Positions 1 to 13,343 of a stretch of DNA of 64,000 bases are shown here, piece after piece (position 1 is the stretch's first letter; each line of letters starts with the position of its first letter). The DNA is taken from positions 26,292 to 90,291 of the forward strand of contig JBAMDO010000214.1 in NCBI GenBank assembly GCA_037074765.1, read 5' to 3'. The notes below the pieces were generated by a model. It ran no database searches, was not told the DNA's origin, and was given only the letters and a program-made list of their open reading frames with translations. The DNA is from Mansonella perstans (Eukaryota; Nematoda; Chromadorea; Rhabditida; Onchocercidae). Both the position numbers and the translations under genes were made by a program.

Positions 1-3000
1 CATAAGTTAAATTCTTTTTGAAAAATTCACCATAACTTTGTTATTAAATATTTCTCATTGTATCAAAGTTTCAAAATAAAATAAACTTTTTTTTTTGGGC
101 CAAAAAATTAATTAATCATAGATTAGTACCAGTTAACTTTTGATCTGTCAAAGACAAATTTTTTGACCAGTATAAAAATTTATTTATTTATTTATTTTCT
201 CAAATGCTTCAAATTTATTCAAAATAACTTGGCCAAAATTAATTCTATTTCGATGAGATTGATGCAAAGTTTTTTAGGAAATTATCATTTCAATGATTTT
301 ATCTTATACTTTTTGGCTATACTCCAATTTAATTTTTTTTTCTTAAAATTGACAAAGTAATTTTGATTGCAATGAAAATTGCACTAAAATGAAGATAACT
401 TTAATATGTGATATAATAGTTTGCAGATCCTAAAAAAATTTGGAAAGAGTTTGTTAACTGTCACAGTAGGTGGTTATATTCTCATAACAAATAATAGCAA
501 TATAGAGTTAATGATAACAGTTAATATGAAGTAGTATAGAGTTTATTTTTTTGATATTTGTATATACTGTCGATTTATCAGATAATTTATAACAATGAAA
601 AATATATGAAGGAGAGAGAAAGAGAGGGAGAGAGAGGAAAAAAAGATAAAGAAAAATTAGGATTAGGATTAAATGAATAAATGATATGAGGTCATAGGTA
701 ATTAGAAAAGTTCACTAATATTGATGATGGATAGATGGTAATGATGATACTTGTTTACCAAATCATTATTTTTTTTTTTTTTTTTAAAAATTAGGTCAAA
801 TGGAAGTAAGCAAATTACTAATTGTGATTGTATAGCTAGCTAGTAAATCATCATGTTTATTTTGCTAGTATTTTTAAGAGTGCTTTTATTCATTGTTTAT
901 TGAGAAGGTTATTATGTATACCTGTGAAAGGAGGAAATGATATATACATACTTTGTCAAGAGGATCAAGAGGTCAGCAGCAATTAATTGTAACTTAATAT
1001 CGCATAGATATCATTTTTCCATTTTTAAAATTTAATTCATTGATAAAATAATTAAGTAAATAGTTGATAAAAAAATAATTTTAATTTTGAAAGACATATG
1101 CAGAAAAAAAGTCAAAGGTGATGGAAATTGCATAATATATTATCAACAAAATAGGTTACTATGTTGTTTTATTTTTTGATTCGAATTTGATCAGTAATTC
1201 ATGTTAGAAATTTTCTAAAAAATATTGCTAGCACAATAATTAAATTCTTTTTTAAACTTATGATAATTAAATATTTACCTCATAATTAGTTAAATAATTA
1301 TCTATGCAAAAGTAATAATGATATTATATTGTAAAAGTAGGCAATATGGAAATAATATGATGATGATGATATAGCAGCTTTAGAAGATATTTGATGTAAA
1401 ATGTTGCCTAATTTGTCCTATGATAAAAATCTACGATTTTTGACACAATTTAAGACACTTATTCTCAATAAATATTACTACTGTCGTTGGGTAAATTTAA
1501 GATAACATAGGGAAAGAAATCTTACAAAAAAAAATTTTTTAATTATTAAAAAATTTCAATTTAATATTTCAATAAATATTTATAACTAAAAGTAAATGAA
1601 AACTGATTATTTTATTTTATTTTATTATTGTAATTTTATTTGACCGTGATTTTAATCACATTCAAATAAACGGAAAAATGATTTATCGTATAAAACTGTT
1701 CAGGTAATTCTGGTAAATTCTTTTATTTCTTTAGTACAGTAATCATATTATTATCTTTTTTAATATACATATATTAAATTAAGCGATTATTACATCTCTT
1801 TATTTGTAAAAATTTTATCATTCACTTTGATGTAACTATAAGAAATATTAAGTTTTTTTGAGCAAGTATTCGGTAATTAATTAAATTTTTAAAATTTTAT
1901 TTGTAGCACTTTTCAAAATTTTATGTCCATCGAAAAAGTAAGGTTTTGTGGGAGAAGGGAAAATTTGTAGTATTAAACCATTATAATAGTAAACGATGTA
2001 ATAAAATCATTAATATTAATCATAATTAATAACAGTACATGAAAACTAAATTTTGTGATTAATTCAAATGAATTTAAAAATAAGAAAGATTTTAATTTAA
2101 ATATCAAATATTATTTTGGTAAATGTTTGAATATTTTAATGCATATCATCAAAGGTTATTTGAGCATAACAAAAATTTATGATCTTTTAATAGCAGTAGA
2201 AGTAGTATGTTATAGTTGTAGGCAGAAGTTATAATTAATTAATTTGCATGAATTAATAAAAATATCTATTTAAATAAAATTATTTTCATTGAATAAAGTA
2301 AGATTTGAATTTCCATCATATTACTACCACTTTTGACAATATTACTTTTCTGGTAATATATCATTATTATATGGCATATATATGATCTTATTGATTACTG
2401 CAATTGTCAGTCATCATGTAGTGGATTTTACTAATGGTGGTTATTTTCATCAATGAATAAAATATGGTCATTTATCATCATCCATTTATCTCATATTACT
2501 TATGAATCATTTATAAGTCAAATATTTAACCAATGTTGATCTTTCAATCAGCTGTTCTGTTTGTACTGTATCTCGAATTGGTTTTGATTGGACCCATGAG
2601 AGTTTGTATTCGTATCTTCTCATCATTCGGATAATTTCAACTTTTTGTTTATTTCTTATAATGCAGCTGTTATTCGAATGATAATAATTGCAAAAAGAAA
2701 CAAAAAAAACCTGAGATGAATCGAAGGAATAGAAAAGAAGAAAAAAATAAAAGTTTAAAGTTATTTCAATTGTTTCAGATTATTTCTTTTAATTCTTTCT
2801 AATCTTTGAATTTAATTAAAAACAAAAAGAAAAAACCAAATTTTTGCAAAAAAACAAATTAAGAAGATGATAGATGAATTAAATTAATTTTTAATGAAAT
2901 TTCAAGCATTAATTTTTTTTTAAATTAATAAAAATAGTTTTTTTTTTTTTTTTTTTTAACGATTGTATCAGGCAAAAGATAATAATTAATACTTATTATT

Positions 3001-5280
3001 ATTACCAGAAAAAAAAAGAGTCAAGTAATTGATCAATTGGTTAATTAAATTATTAGTGATAGTTATTAAAAACAAAGTATTTCAATTATTTTCAACAAAA
3101 TTAAATTAGTTTTGATTTTATGTGTAGGATATTTGATCATTGTTTGATTATTGATCATTTTAATTATGTACAGGGATGAATTCGATGAATTCAATCAAAA
3201 TTTATTGAATTGTAATTTCATTTCAAATGTTTTCAATAACTTATAACACTCTTTAGTCATAAGCAATTGACTTAATGATGATATATTTGTATTTTTGATG
3301 AGAGAAATGATGGTAATAGCAGCTGTGTAGTAGTATTTTTATAAATTTGCATAATTTTCGACTGGATAATTGTTGATTAGATTAGGATGCCACAAGAATA
3401 ATCTGTCAATCATTCATTTTTGAAGGAACAATTTTTATTCGCTTCATTCATTCATTCATTCATTCATTCATTTAAAAGCATCCATTTGTTCATTAAATAT
3501 CATTTGTCATCAACGACTAAACAACGACACGACAAAAAAAAGAGCTAACACAGTAAGTCAATCATATCTACTATGTACACACACACACAACAAGATCGGA
3601 GCATCTGGATTATGGGTAAAAAGAGGAGATAGATAGATATGGAAATTGGGAAGAGCGAATTAAGCAAAGCGCTATGTATCCACCTATCAAACCCGACGAC
3701 CCGAATCATACAAGGCAATTTTCAATCATGCTCCATATTGCTCCTTTGTCTTGTTTGCATTAATTCTAGGATATTGTCCATCTATCCGATAATATTTGAT
3801 GGCATGCTGTGTTGTAGAGTAGAGGTGCACCTGCACTACTATTTCATTCTTCATTTCATCTCGTTATTTATTTATTTATCTCAATGAATGAAGCATACCT
3901 CAGCATGATATATTTCTCTGATCATCATTTAATGTCTCATTTTTTCTGCATTATTTATTTTGTCTATCTATTTGACCATATTTTTCTTGTTGTCCATCTG
4001 AATCTGTCCATCTAAATTGTCTGTCCATCTGAATTTTATCATTTCATACAAGGCTTTTTTTTTTTACATATAACTGTCATTATGATTAATTATACGAATT
4101 GTATGAAAAGATTATTGCAATTGTTGTATGTGATGAACTGATTTACCCCTATAAGAAGTAAATTAAATGAAAGAAGAGCTTAATGACCTATTAATAATGA
4201 CCATTAAATTTGTTCTGTAGCACTTATTACTACTCATTTTCCATTTAAATCATAGCAATAAGACTAAGATGAATGAATATTGAATTATTTAATAGCTCCT
4301 TAATAATTTATATTACAGCTTCTTAAATGCTACAGTAAACATTGGGAAAAAATTTACAAATATTTATTAACAATTAATTAGCTAATTAATCAATTGAAAA
4401 GAACGAAAATTACGTTTTATAAGCAAGGAATATTTGATAATCAAATGTAGATAAATACTTATATTACATATATATGTATATAAATTTTATTGATACAATT
4501 TGCATTCTGTAACAATTCGATTATCGATTACGTATATGTGATAGTTAAAAGGAATTCGTAACTAATCATTCTGTTGAAATTTCGATTAATTTTTTACATT
4601 ATGGGCAATTAATTAGTATGTGAAAATTCACAGATAAAAAATCACTAATTAATTATTGTTTAATATTAGCATGCATATGCATAATTTTTCTTATGTAAAT
4701 ATTTATTGACATTAATTAAATGTAAAATGTTTAAAAAAAAAAAAAACATTGAAAAACTCTCCAAATTTTTCATTTCGTTGAAAAACTCTCTAAATTTTTC
4801 AAACCAGTATTTGTGCAGAAGTTTTTAATATAAAAAAAAGAAAAGTCATCGATGATCGGGGTGACAATATGATAGGAGGAAAAAAAAATTCAAGAAATGA
4901 TTGAAATGAATTACTTTTCTCTCTTTTTTCTTTTTTCTTCGAAAATTTTACAATAGTCTACTGATTTAACAAAAAAAGGATAAAACAAAATTGCATTTGG
5001 AAGATTTTTTTTATGCAATTTTAATCAATTTTTTTAAAAAAGAAAAAGCTTGAATTTTATTTTAAATTTTATTATAATAAATTTTTACTACCACTCTTTC
5101 ATTTAAAATTAACCGAAAGTAAAAAAAAAGTATTGGTTGTATTTTTGCTCCTAAAAAATGATTCATATTTATGAGGATATTAATTTAAATTCTCTTTTAA
5201 TCAATAATTTTCAAGTAATTAATGGAATAAATTATATTAAATTAACATGCAAAATGAGCAAAAAAAAAAATCAAGCAATA
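1..5280. other. Gene-free AT-rich stretch
   Basis: No coding exon could be supported on either strand. The DNA is very AT-rich, with many homopolymer runs and a TTCA/ATTC microsatellite near 3441-3470. A slightly more GC-rich patch at 3585-3860 has an 82-codon open frame (3639-3887), but no family resemblance or good splice context was seen. It may be far intron of the membrane-protein gene whose last exons start at 6608. Confidence 0.6.
4749..4801. repeat. Two-copy 29-bp tandem repeat
   Basis: The 24-base segments at 4749-4772 and 4778-4801 differ at a single C/T position. Both carry TTGAAAAACTCTC followed by AAATTTTTCA. It is a simple local duplication. Confidence 0.8.
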
Positions 5281-5900
5281 AAAATGAAAAATGATAATTA
5301 AAAATATATTTGTATAGAAATTGAATAACATCAATAATTAAATAATATAATATAACATAATGACTATATAATATAATATACTAATATGGTGTAATAGCTG
5401 AATAATACAATTAATGAATGTGATAAATAATTAGCAATATATTTATAGAGAAATTGAATACTAAATAATGTAACATAATACAATATAGTATTATGATATA
5501 ATAGCCATATAATATATTAAAATAGTATAACAAGTAAATAATATAATTATTTAATATAATAAATAAATAGCAACATGTTCGTACAGAGATCGAATAAAAT
5601 TAATATGATAACTAAATAATATAATATAGTAATATAATATAATAATCATACAATATAATACAGTAAGATAATGTAATAACTAAATATAATTAATTAATGT
5701 GATAAATAATTAGCAATATACTTGTATAGAAATTGAATAAAATTAATATAATAAGTAAATATAAAATATAAATACAATGTATTAATATAATATAATTATA
5801 TAATATAATGTAATTACTAAATAATAATATAATAAAAAAATAATATAATGAATATTATAGTCGGATAATGTAATATGATAACTAAATAACGTATTTATAT
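5281..5900. repeat. AT-rich tandem array, unit about 133-143 bp
   Basis: The anchor GAAATTGAATA (third copy GAGATCGAATA) recurs at about 5317, 5450, 5586 and 5729. It is preceded by GATAAATAATTAGCAATAT-like sequence and followed by AATATAAT-rich filler. Roughly four diverged copies are visible. The array is almost pure A+T and has no coding potential. It ends just before a possible exon at 5914. Confidence 0.75.
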
Positions 5901-5913
5901 ACTCTTTTGACAG

Positions 5914-6011
5914 AGTTGCTATCGATTAAGATTTTGTACGATATTCAGAATAGTATGGGTGACATGACATCACAGGGAGTTGACAATAGGTTGACACAGT
6001 CTTCTTTTATG
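5914..6011 (+). CDS. Possible isolated exon, unrecognised
   Basis: This segment lies between an acceptor (TTTTGACAG ending at 5913) and a donor (ATG|GTATTT). It is less AT-rich than its surroundings and open in only one frame, coding LLSIKILYDIQ...TQSSFM. Two bases precede the first full codon and it would end in phase 0. The next exon at 6608 needs an upstream exon ending in phase 1, so a direct join does not work. It may belong to an alternative transcript, or be chance. Confidence 0.25.
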
Positions 6012-6607
6012 GTATTTAAGCTATTAAGTGATTAAGCAAAAAAAAAATATCGATTTGGATTATATTTAAAATGATATTGATGCATTATAAAAAATATTCT
6101 AACTTATCATTGATATTACATTACTTATTTTTTCATCATTTATTCAATTGTTCACAACAATTGTTTATTCTATCTATGATTACATTCATTCAGTCTATCT
6201 ATCTATCCATTCATTCATCTATCGATATATCTAAGATAATATTATTAATGATGATACATGCATATGTTGTTTTATCATATAACCGCGATAACTTTTTGCA
6301 CTGATCATCAGCAGTATTTGATTTCTTTTTCAAACTAATGGAATACTTTTTTTACACATTTATAATTTTCTAACAAGTAGCACCAATAAATAATAGCAGT
6401 ACAATTGGTGGCAGTAGTAGTATTATCTTCAACAGATAATATTTCATCATTTTTTTTTTTACTTTTCCTTTTCTAATTTTTATTTTTGAATATGGAAAAT
6501 AAAAATGTATTAAATTTAATTCTAATTTGCAAAATTTTTTTTTGTAAAAAAATTGAAATAGAATTTTTGTTTAAATAAGAAATTATTTTGGAAAAAAAAT
6601 TTTTCAG

Positions 6608-7994
6608 ATGAAAAATTTGCATTTTTGGTACCATCCATACAAGCAGCAATTTGTTTGTTATTCGCAGCAATCTGTTCAGGTTCAACACAAATCATTCATT
6701 ATGCGGAAGATGCTCTTGTGAACGTTCTAAGATGTGATCCGGTATATTTACTAGTATTTATTGATTTTTAATTTTTGTAATTTTTGACGAATTAAAATTT
6801 ATATTAAATTATTTATTGAAAGGAATTAATGTAGTAGATTAATGGAGCGAGAAAGTAGGAATGAAAAATGGTTATGCCGTATTTTATGAAAACGTTTCTT
6901 TTTTTTGTTTAAAGTTTTAAAATTTTAAAGGGAAATTTTAAAAATTTTCATATATTTAATTAAAGAAAAGAGAGAAGTTTCTATTCTCTCTCTTTTTCTC
7001 GCGTCTATTTTTCTTTCTTTTTTTTATTTCTAAATTTTCAGCAAATTTTATATCCCTATATGAAGACGGTGCATAATCTTGTAACGGGTTCCAATAGTGG
7101 TCATGAAAAACGTAATCCATCACCAAGTAGCCTGGTTGCACCACCGACATCCGAATCACCTCATACACCATCACTGACACCAGGAAATGCATCATCAGTA
7201 GCAGCAGCAGCAATACCCCAAGTGTCATCATCGTTAGCAAGCTCTCAGCGTACCTCACCTGAAAGCAGTAATCAAGGTGTTGGTGATGATTCCGGTTTCA
7301 TCAGTGGTTTCTCAAGTCCAGCAAATATTTTAAGTAATAGCAAGGTAAATAAAATTAACATTTATTCAATGAAAAATTTAATTTTAATACTTATAAATTT
7401 CAATAGTTTTTTTATCAGCATTAATCAATATCTCAATATAGAGAATTTTAATTGTAATTCTTTTTATTCATTAATAAATTATTTGCCGGATAATTTTTTA
7501 GAATTTGAGTAAAAATTGAAATTGAAATTGAAAAAAAATTCTCTTCCATATCGATATACATTAATTAATGAGATATTGATGATTGTTGTATGTAAAAATT
7601 ATAAATAAATTTAAATACTTCTAGTATATTATTAAAAATTATTTGAATTTGAATATAGTAAAAATTATATTGAATACTTCTAGTATATTAATTCTTACAT
7701 TTTTTTTTTTGATTGAAAAAATATTGCTATTACATATATTATTAATACATTTTTAAATTTCAAATTTCATTTGAAAATTAATTAATTTTTCATTTTCAGT
7801 TTGGTAATCATAATGTTGGAGGAGGAGGTGGTGGAAGTAAAGGAAGTAATTCTTCGACGTATTCACGACGACGTTTAAGGCGTACAATTAATGTTGCACA
7901 TCTTAATTGTGCACATAGATCATATGAAAATATGGATAATGGTGTGATAGCATATTATCATGCTAATGAAGATGATTTTCTCAGTTCATTTTGA
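6608..7994 (+). CDS. Unrecognised membrane protein, last three exons
   Basis: Exons 6608-6741, 7042-7344 and 7800-7994 (stop TGA) join in consistent phase and have clear acceptors. They give about 210 residues of C-terminal sequence. The first exon codes a hydrophobic segment (AFLVPSIQAAICLLFAAI), probably a membrane helix, then YAEDALVNVLRC. The middle exon is a Ser/Pro/Ala-rich, low-complexity tail with GDDSGFISGFSSP. The last exon has a Gly run, a basic patch (YSRRRLRR) and ends in NEDDFLSSF. The first exon needs one base of codon from an upstream exon not found in this window. The family is not recognised. The layout (a helix followed by a long polar tail) suggests a cytoplasmic C-terminal tail after the last membrane span. 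Confidence 0.7.
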
Positions 7995-10900
7995 AATTTT
8001 ATCAAAAAAAAAAATGAAGAATGAGAAGGAAGAAAGAGAAGAGAAAAAAAGAAAAAAAAAGAAAACGATAAAGAAGGAATTGGTTTATTGAATGAAGGAC
8101 GAGAAGAAAATTTTGAATTCTGCAATGAAATTATGAGTTTTTTTTTCCTTTCCTGCTTCTGTACCATCTGTTTGTTTTTCATATTAGGAAATTATGAATT
8201 ATTATTACTATTATTATTATTATTATCATTATCATATCTGTTTAACTGTCCTTTTTTTTTTTTTTAAATTAGTAAACAGGTATGTGCAATGAAATTTCAT
8301 TATTAAATTATGATGATGGAAAAAAAAATGAAAAACAAAACTTTTTTAAATGTTGCCATTTAAATTATGTATTGTTTTTTTTTCGCTTTTACTCATCACA
8401 CATATATATTACCCACCATCATAGACATATTAAAATGTTTGCAATTAATAAGAGCAAAAAAAAGGAAATAGGAAATCTTAGAAAGCTCCAAAAAGTTCTA
8501 AATTTCACCAATCAAATTTCTGTAATATCAGTATTTTGTTTTTTTCTTCGCATCACCAACCAACCAAAATTGTCACATCTTTTTTTCAAATGAATAAAGA
8601 GCTATTATTGAAATTTTATTTCAATTCAAATTAAAATTTTTTTTCTTTTTTTGTTCTAAAAAGAAAACAAATTTTAAGCTATTATAAACATTAATTTTAT
8701 ATGGTCTCGCATAGTTTTTTCCACTATGCTCTATTGATTGATTATTTTTTAAAATTATAATTACCAATGAATGCATTGAAACACAATATTCCCTTTTATC
8801 TAATTAATTCAATACATATATTTCATTCATACAATTCATTCATTCATTCATTCATTCAATTTGTCATATTTATTTTTTTCAAAAAAAAATTTTTTTTCAC
8901 GATTTTTTTAAAATAAAATCCTAAAAATAAATTTCTATCAATTTTTAATTTTTTTTCTTCAATTCAACAGTTTGTTACAAAAAAAAACAAAAATTACTTC
9001 AAATGATTTTTAGATTCCGAATTCGAACTCTTTCAAAAATGCCATTTTTTTTTCTCCTTTCATTTTTTTTTTTAAATAATCATCACTTCAATCAGTTCCA
9101 TGTTTTTCTAATATAATAATTTTTAGGTTTTAAGGTTGAAATTTCAAAAAAGTTCAAAACTCAAATTTTTTGTCTTTCTTGTTGCTGTTGTCATTATCAT
9201 ATCATGAGTGAAAAGAAGAAAAAGAAGTGAAGAAAGAAAAGAGAACAAGCAAAGAAAAAAAACCAGAAAACATTTTAAATCCTGAAATCGTTTATAGAAG
9301 AAGCAAAAGAAAATAAAAAAAAAACTGGAAAAAATAAGGAGAGGAAAATTTATAGCAACAATTTAAGGATTTCTTTTCCACTTTTTTTTTTTTTGATGTT
9401 AATCTACCTCGATGTCATTCATTCATTCTTCCTCGTCTTCTTTTTAAAATGATTAATTTTTCATGATCTAAATGAAATGTTTCGATTGTTTTCTTTTTTT
9501 TTTTTCACAGAACCCATTTTGATATGAACAAAAAACAAACAAATATGGAGAATTTCGAAAAAAGAATATTGAATTAATGAATTAAAATATTTTTTGTCCT
9601 AATTACCATCAATTCTGAATTGAACAAAAATAATTTTTTGTTATTCCTGCTAGATAATAAAAATGTTTGTGATATCTCAGCTAGCTATCAATTTTCAAAT
9701 AAGTATGAAAAAATTGAGGAGGTGAAAATAAGTAAAATAAGAAGACATTTCATTTTTCACTGATTGATGATGGGTATCATTTTAATTAATTATCAAGCAT
9801 CCATTTATATTTTAATTCATTTCAAGTGTGTATTTTGTATTTATATAAAAAATATGATTTGATATATGTGTGTTACATTTATGTTACATTGTGTGTGTCA
9901 TGATGATGTGTATGTGTGTGTATCTGAAATGCTATATATTTTTTAAAACGTGTGTGTATTTTCTTTTATAACATTATATGCTGCTTTTATCAAAAGAAAA
10001 AAATTCACCTCAAAAATCTTTGATTTATGTAAAATTTTTTTTATCTTCATGTTCGATTCCTTGTGTAAATAAATTTGAAATTTTTTTTTTTGAAAAAATT
10101 CAAAAATTTACAATATCCTTCTTTTTCGTTTTTTTTTTTACAGTCAACAAATTAGTCTTTAGGATTTCGCGAATCCTTTTGCTATCATTTTTTATCTTTA
10201 TTTTTTTTCTTTTTCTCTTCTGTCATTCTCCTCCATTTCCTATATCCATCATTCTAAAGTTTCTTCATTTTCTAACTAATCTCAATATAGCTTTTACTGC
10301 AACTATCTCATTATGTTTATGTTTCGATCAGTCAATCAGTCAATCAATCGATCAATTGGTCATTAGTTTACTTGAAAACTTATTTTGGGAATTTTCACAA
10401 TTCATTTGAATCACTTTGTTCTCATGATATAATTTTTGGAACAAAATTCATTAATTTACCATTCGATATTATTATATTTGAATTTTGATTTTCGATAACT
10501 TCATTTATTTCTTCTAATTCTTTTTTTGTCCTGTTTTTTTTTCTCTTTGCTTAATTATCCAATCATTCGTTTCACCATTTTTTCTTTTTGCATTTTGCTG
10601 ATTTATTATTCACTGTGACATAAATGAAGGTGTTTATTTGATTTTTAATTTGAAATGAATCCATTGCTAATATTTTATGCATGTAAAACAACAAATAAGC
10701 TAATTACTACGCACAAATAAATGAACGAAATTAAATTACTTAATGGAAAATTTATCTATTACAAGTAAATTAACGATATCGTAAAGTAAAGATTTTTGTT
10801 AATTAATTTATTTATTAATTCAAGTTTTTTTATCTAATTTTTTTTTTATATAATACTATGTTAACTTATATAAATTATAATAGATTATATAAAAATCATA

Positions 10901-12974
10901 TAATTAGGAATTTGTACATATCAAAGGGAAAAAAAAATGCTTTATCTAAATGATAGTCATTGGCTAAGTATCACTTAACCAATACCAACACCACCACCAC
11001 CACAAATAACAGCAACAACAATAACAACAACAACAATAACAACAACAATGATAACAATAGCGACAGAAAATTCAACGGGAATGGAAGTGTGTGAAGGAAA
11101 AAAAAGAAAAACGAAAAGAATGCAATGGTTTAAAATGGTTTATGCTAATTTTGATCTTCTTTCATTCAATCATTTTTTATTTCTTTAACAAATGCAGAAT
11201 TGAATGATCGATTAGTTAAGTAGAAAAAAAAACGGAAAAAATAATTTCGGAAATAGATTTTTTCTCTTTGCAATTATTTCAAAAAAAGAACTAAAATCAA
11301 GTTTTCAATTAGAAATTAATTATTGAACAATTTATTAGTTTCGAATTTAGTTTTTTTTCCGTTTTGCAACAATTTTTATATAAAATAGAATTTTTTTTTG
11401 AAATTTGGAAAAAAAATTTTTTTCTTTTACTTCATTCTTTTCCTTATTTCAAAATATAATTAATTAATTAATGCTAGCATTTGGAAAAGTTATACGCATT
11501 TAAATTAATCACATAAAATCATATGAGGCTGCGTGTGTATGTTAGTTAGTTAAATTTTTGTTATAAGTAGTCGTTGATCTTTAAAGGAAAAAGAAAATTT
11601 GTAAAATTTTGTTTCTAATTTGTCAAACAAGAATGTAGCAGTTAAAAAATTAACGATGAAAGTTTGATGTAACCCACTGTTCACAGAGAGTGGAAATTAA
11701 AAATGGCTATTTTGCAAAATTTTTGATTCCGAAAATTTTTCGGTAAAAATGGTTCGGAAGTTTACTGTGGAAATGAAATGATCGATGGATATAACTGCTG
11801 ATAATTGATCAGTTGTTGATGTCAGAGAGATATATGATAGAGATCGGGTTCGTTCTAGTTAATAGTTTCATAGTTCTGTTTTAGCAGTAAGCAATTTAGT
11901 ATATGTATGTATGTCACAATTACTATTATTTCTGTTTGAAATAAAAAGAAACAAAATAATTGAAGAATTATAAAAAATTTTTAAAAAATTTGATAATCTT
12001 CCTTAGCGTTTCAAAATTTAACTTCTTTTTAAATTAATAATTAATTTAATGGAAATTTTAAAATTTATTTATAAGTTCGATAAGAAAGATTAATGCAAAA
12101 AAAAAAATCAAAATTTTAAAAATTTCCCATTAACTTTTTTTTTGATAGCTAAAAAAGGTAAAAGAAGAAAAAGAAAAAGAAAGTGAAAACTGAAAAAAAA
12201 ATTTCCAGAAAAAAGTGGTGACAATAAAAAGATGAATGAATTATTGTAGCATTCAAAAATATGCAGACGGACAGGAACACACACACACACATGCGCATAT
12301 AGATATTGTAATGTTTGGATGATTTGAATTCCTTTTTAAAACCATTATTAATTATTTGTCTTTTCCGGAAAAAAAAGAAGACTTCGCTTTTAATTAATTA
12401 ATAACTCTGACTGACACTTTTTACTCTCTGACCTTTGTTGAGTTAAAGTTAGGAAAAAAAAAGCTCAAAACTAGATAACTAAATGCCAATACTTTGTTGA
12501 ATTAGCAATTTTAGTCCAAAATTTTAAAATTTATTATAATTTCAATTATTGTTAAATTAAATATGAATAGTATTGAAACTATATAGTGAACTGAAGTAAA
12601 ATATAAAGAATTTAAAATTTTGAAATAGTCTCAGAAAAAAACAAAACAAAACAAGAGCAAATTAGCCAAAACAAATAAAAGAATTTTATCAAACATACCT
12701 TCCATTGTGTTTAATTAAATTAGTTTTGGTTAATTTAACTAGTTATTTCCCCTCTCCCCTCCCCCTCCCAAAAAAGAAAAAGAAAAAAATGGTACAAAAG
12801 TAATTTTATCTAAAACATTAAAAGCAAAGACGATAAACAAGAATTATAACAATTTGAAAAATTGAAATTATCTCTTAAAGATTCTGCTTTCGATAAAATT
12901 TCAAATATTTACAAAATTTGCTGTTTTGGACTTATTTAAACTTATCTAAAATTATATTTCCTTCGGATTAGTCT
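7995..12974. other. Gene-free AT-rich stretch
   Basis: It starts as the 3' untranslated region of the preceding gene. The rest is homopolymer runs, an ATTC microsatellite near 8836-8860, GT-rich patches near 9880-9960 and a CAA-type repeat near 11 kb. Open frames of up to 143 codons (9978-10409) consist almost entirely of Phe, Leu, Ile and Ser codons from poly-T-rich DNA and are not supported as genes. Confidence 0.6.
10985..11060. repeat. CAA/CCA-type trinucleotide repeat
   Basis: An imperfect run of CCA, CAA and ATA triplets (for example ACAACAACAACAATAAC). It lies in gene-free DNA. Confidence 0.85.
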
Positions 12975-13343
12975 TTGACAATCATTATCCTAGGAGAAAA
13001 GGATACACAAACAAACTCTTACTCCAAAAATCCAAGCAAATGGCCCTTCATCATTAGTCTTACAATGCCATCATCATTCATCTCAAAGGAAGAGAAGGAT
13101 AACTCAATCAAAACTTACGACCTCTTAAGAACTTTGCTGTCACTGTTCAAGCTTGCCTAGGACCTGTGGCTACAGATGAAGAATATTTGGAGTAAAGATA
13201 AGGGAACAGTTAGTTTTCTGTACAACTCTATACTATCATACTTAAAAATTCATCGTTCAGCATCAATGGATTTATTCAACGTTGATGAAATCCTTGTTAA
13301 AATTCTCGTTTGTAAAGCCAAGCATCTAAAACGATATAAATAA
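12975..13343 (+). pseudogene. Open frame interrupted by one TAG; possible decayed gene
   Basis: One frame runs 122 codons from 12975 to the TAA at 13341-13343 with a single internal stop, TAG at 13158-13160. In such AT-rich DNA stops are expected about every 12-15 codons, so this is unusual. The region is also more GC-rich than its flanks. The first half contains PSKWPFIISLTMPSSF and KTYDLLRTLLSLF. The second half contains DLWLQMKNIWSKDKG and NVDEILVKILVCKAKHLKR. There is no ATG at the 5' end (the frame starts after a TGA) and no family is recognised. The TAG is preceded by a weak acceptor-like CTTGCCTAG, so a separate exon starting at 13161 is an alternative. Confidence 0.4.

Noticed and set aside
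2540..2640. Possible exon on either strand
   Set aside because: Both strands show about 25-40 open codons, but splice signals are weak and no similarity is recognisable.
6956..7258. 100-codon minus-strand frame
   Set aside because: It lies antisense to the well-supported exon 7042-7344 and is a shadow of its triplet-biased sequence.
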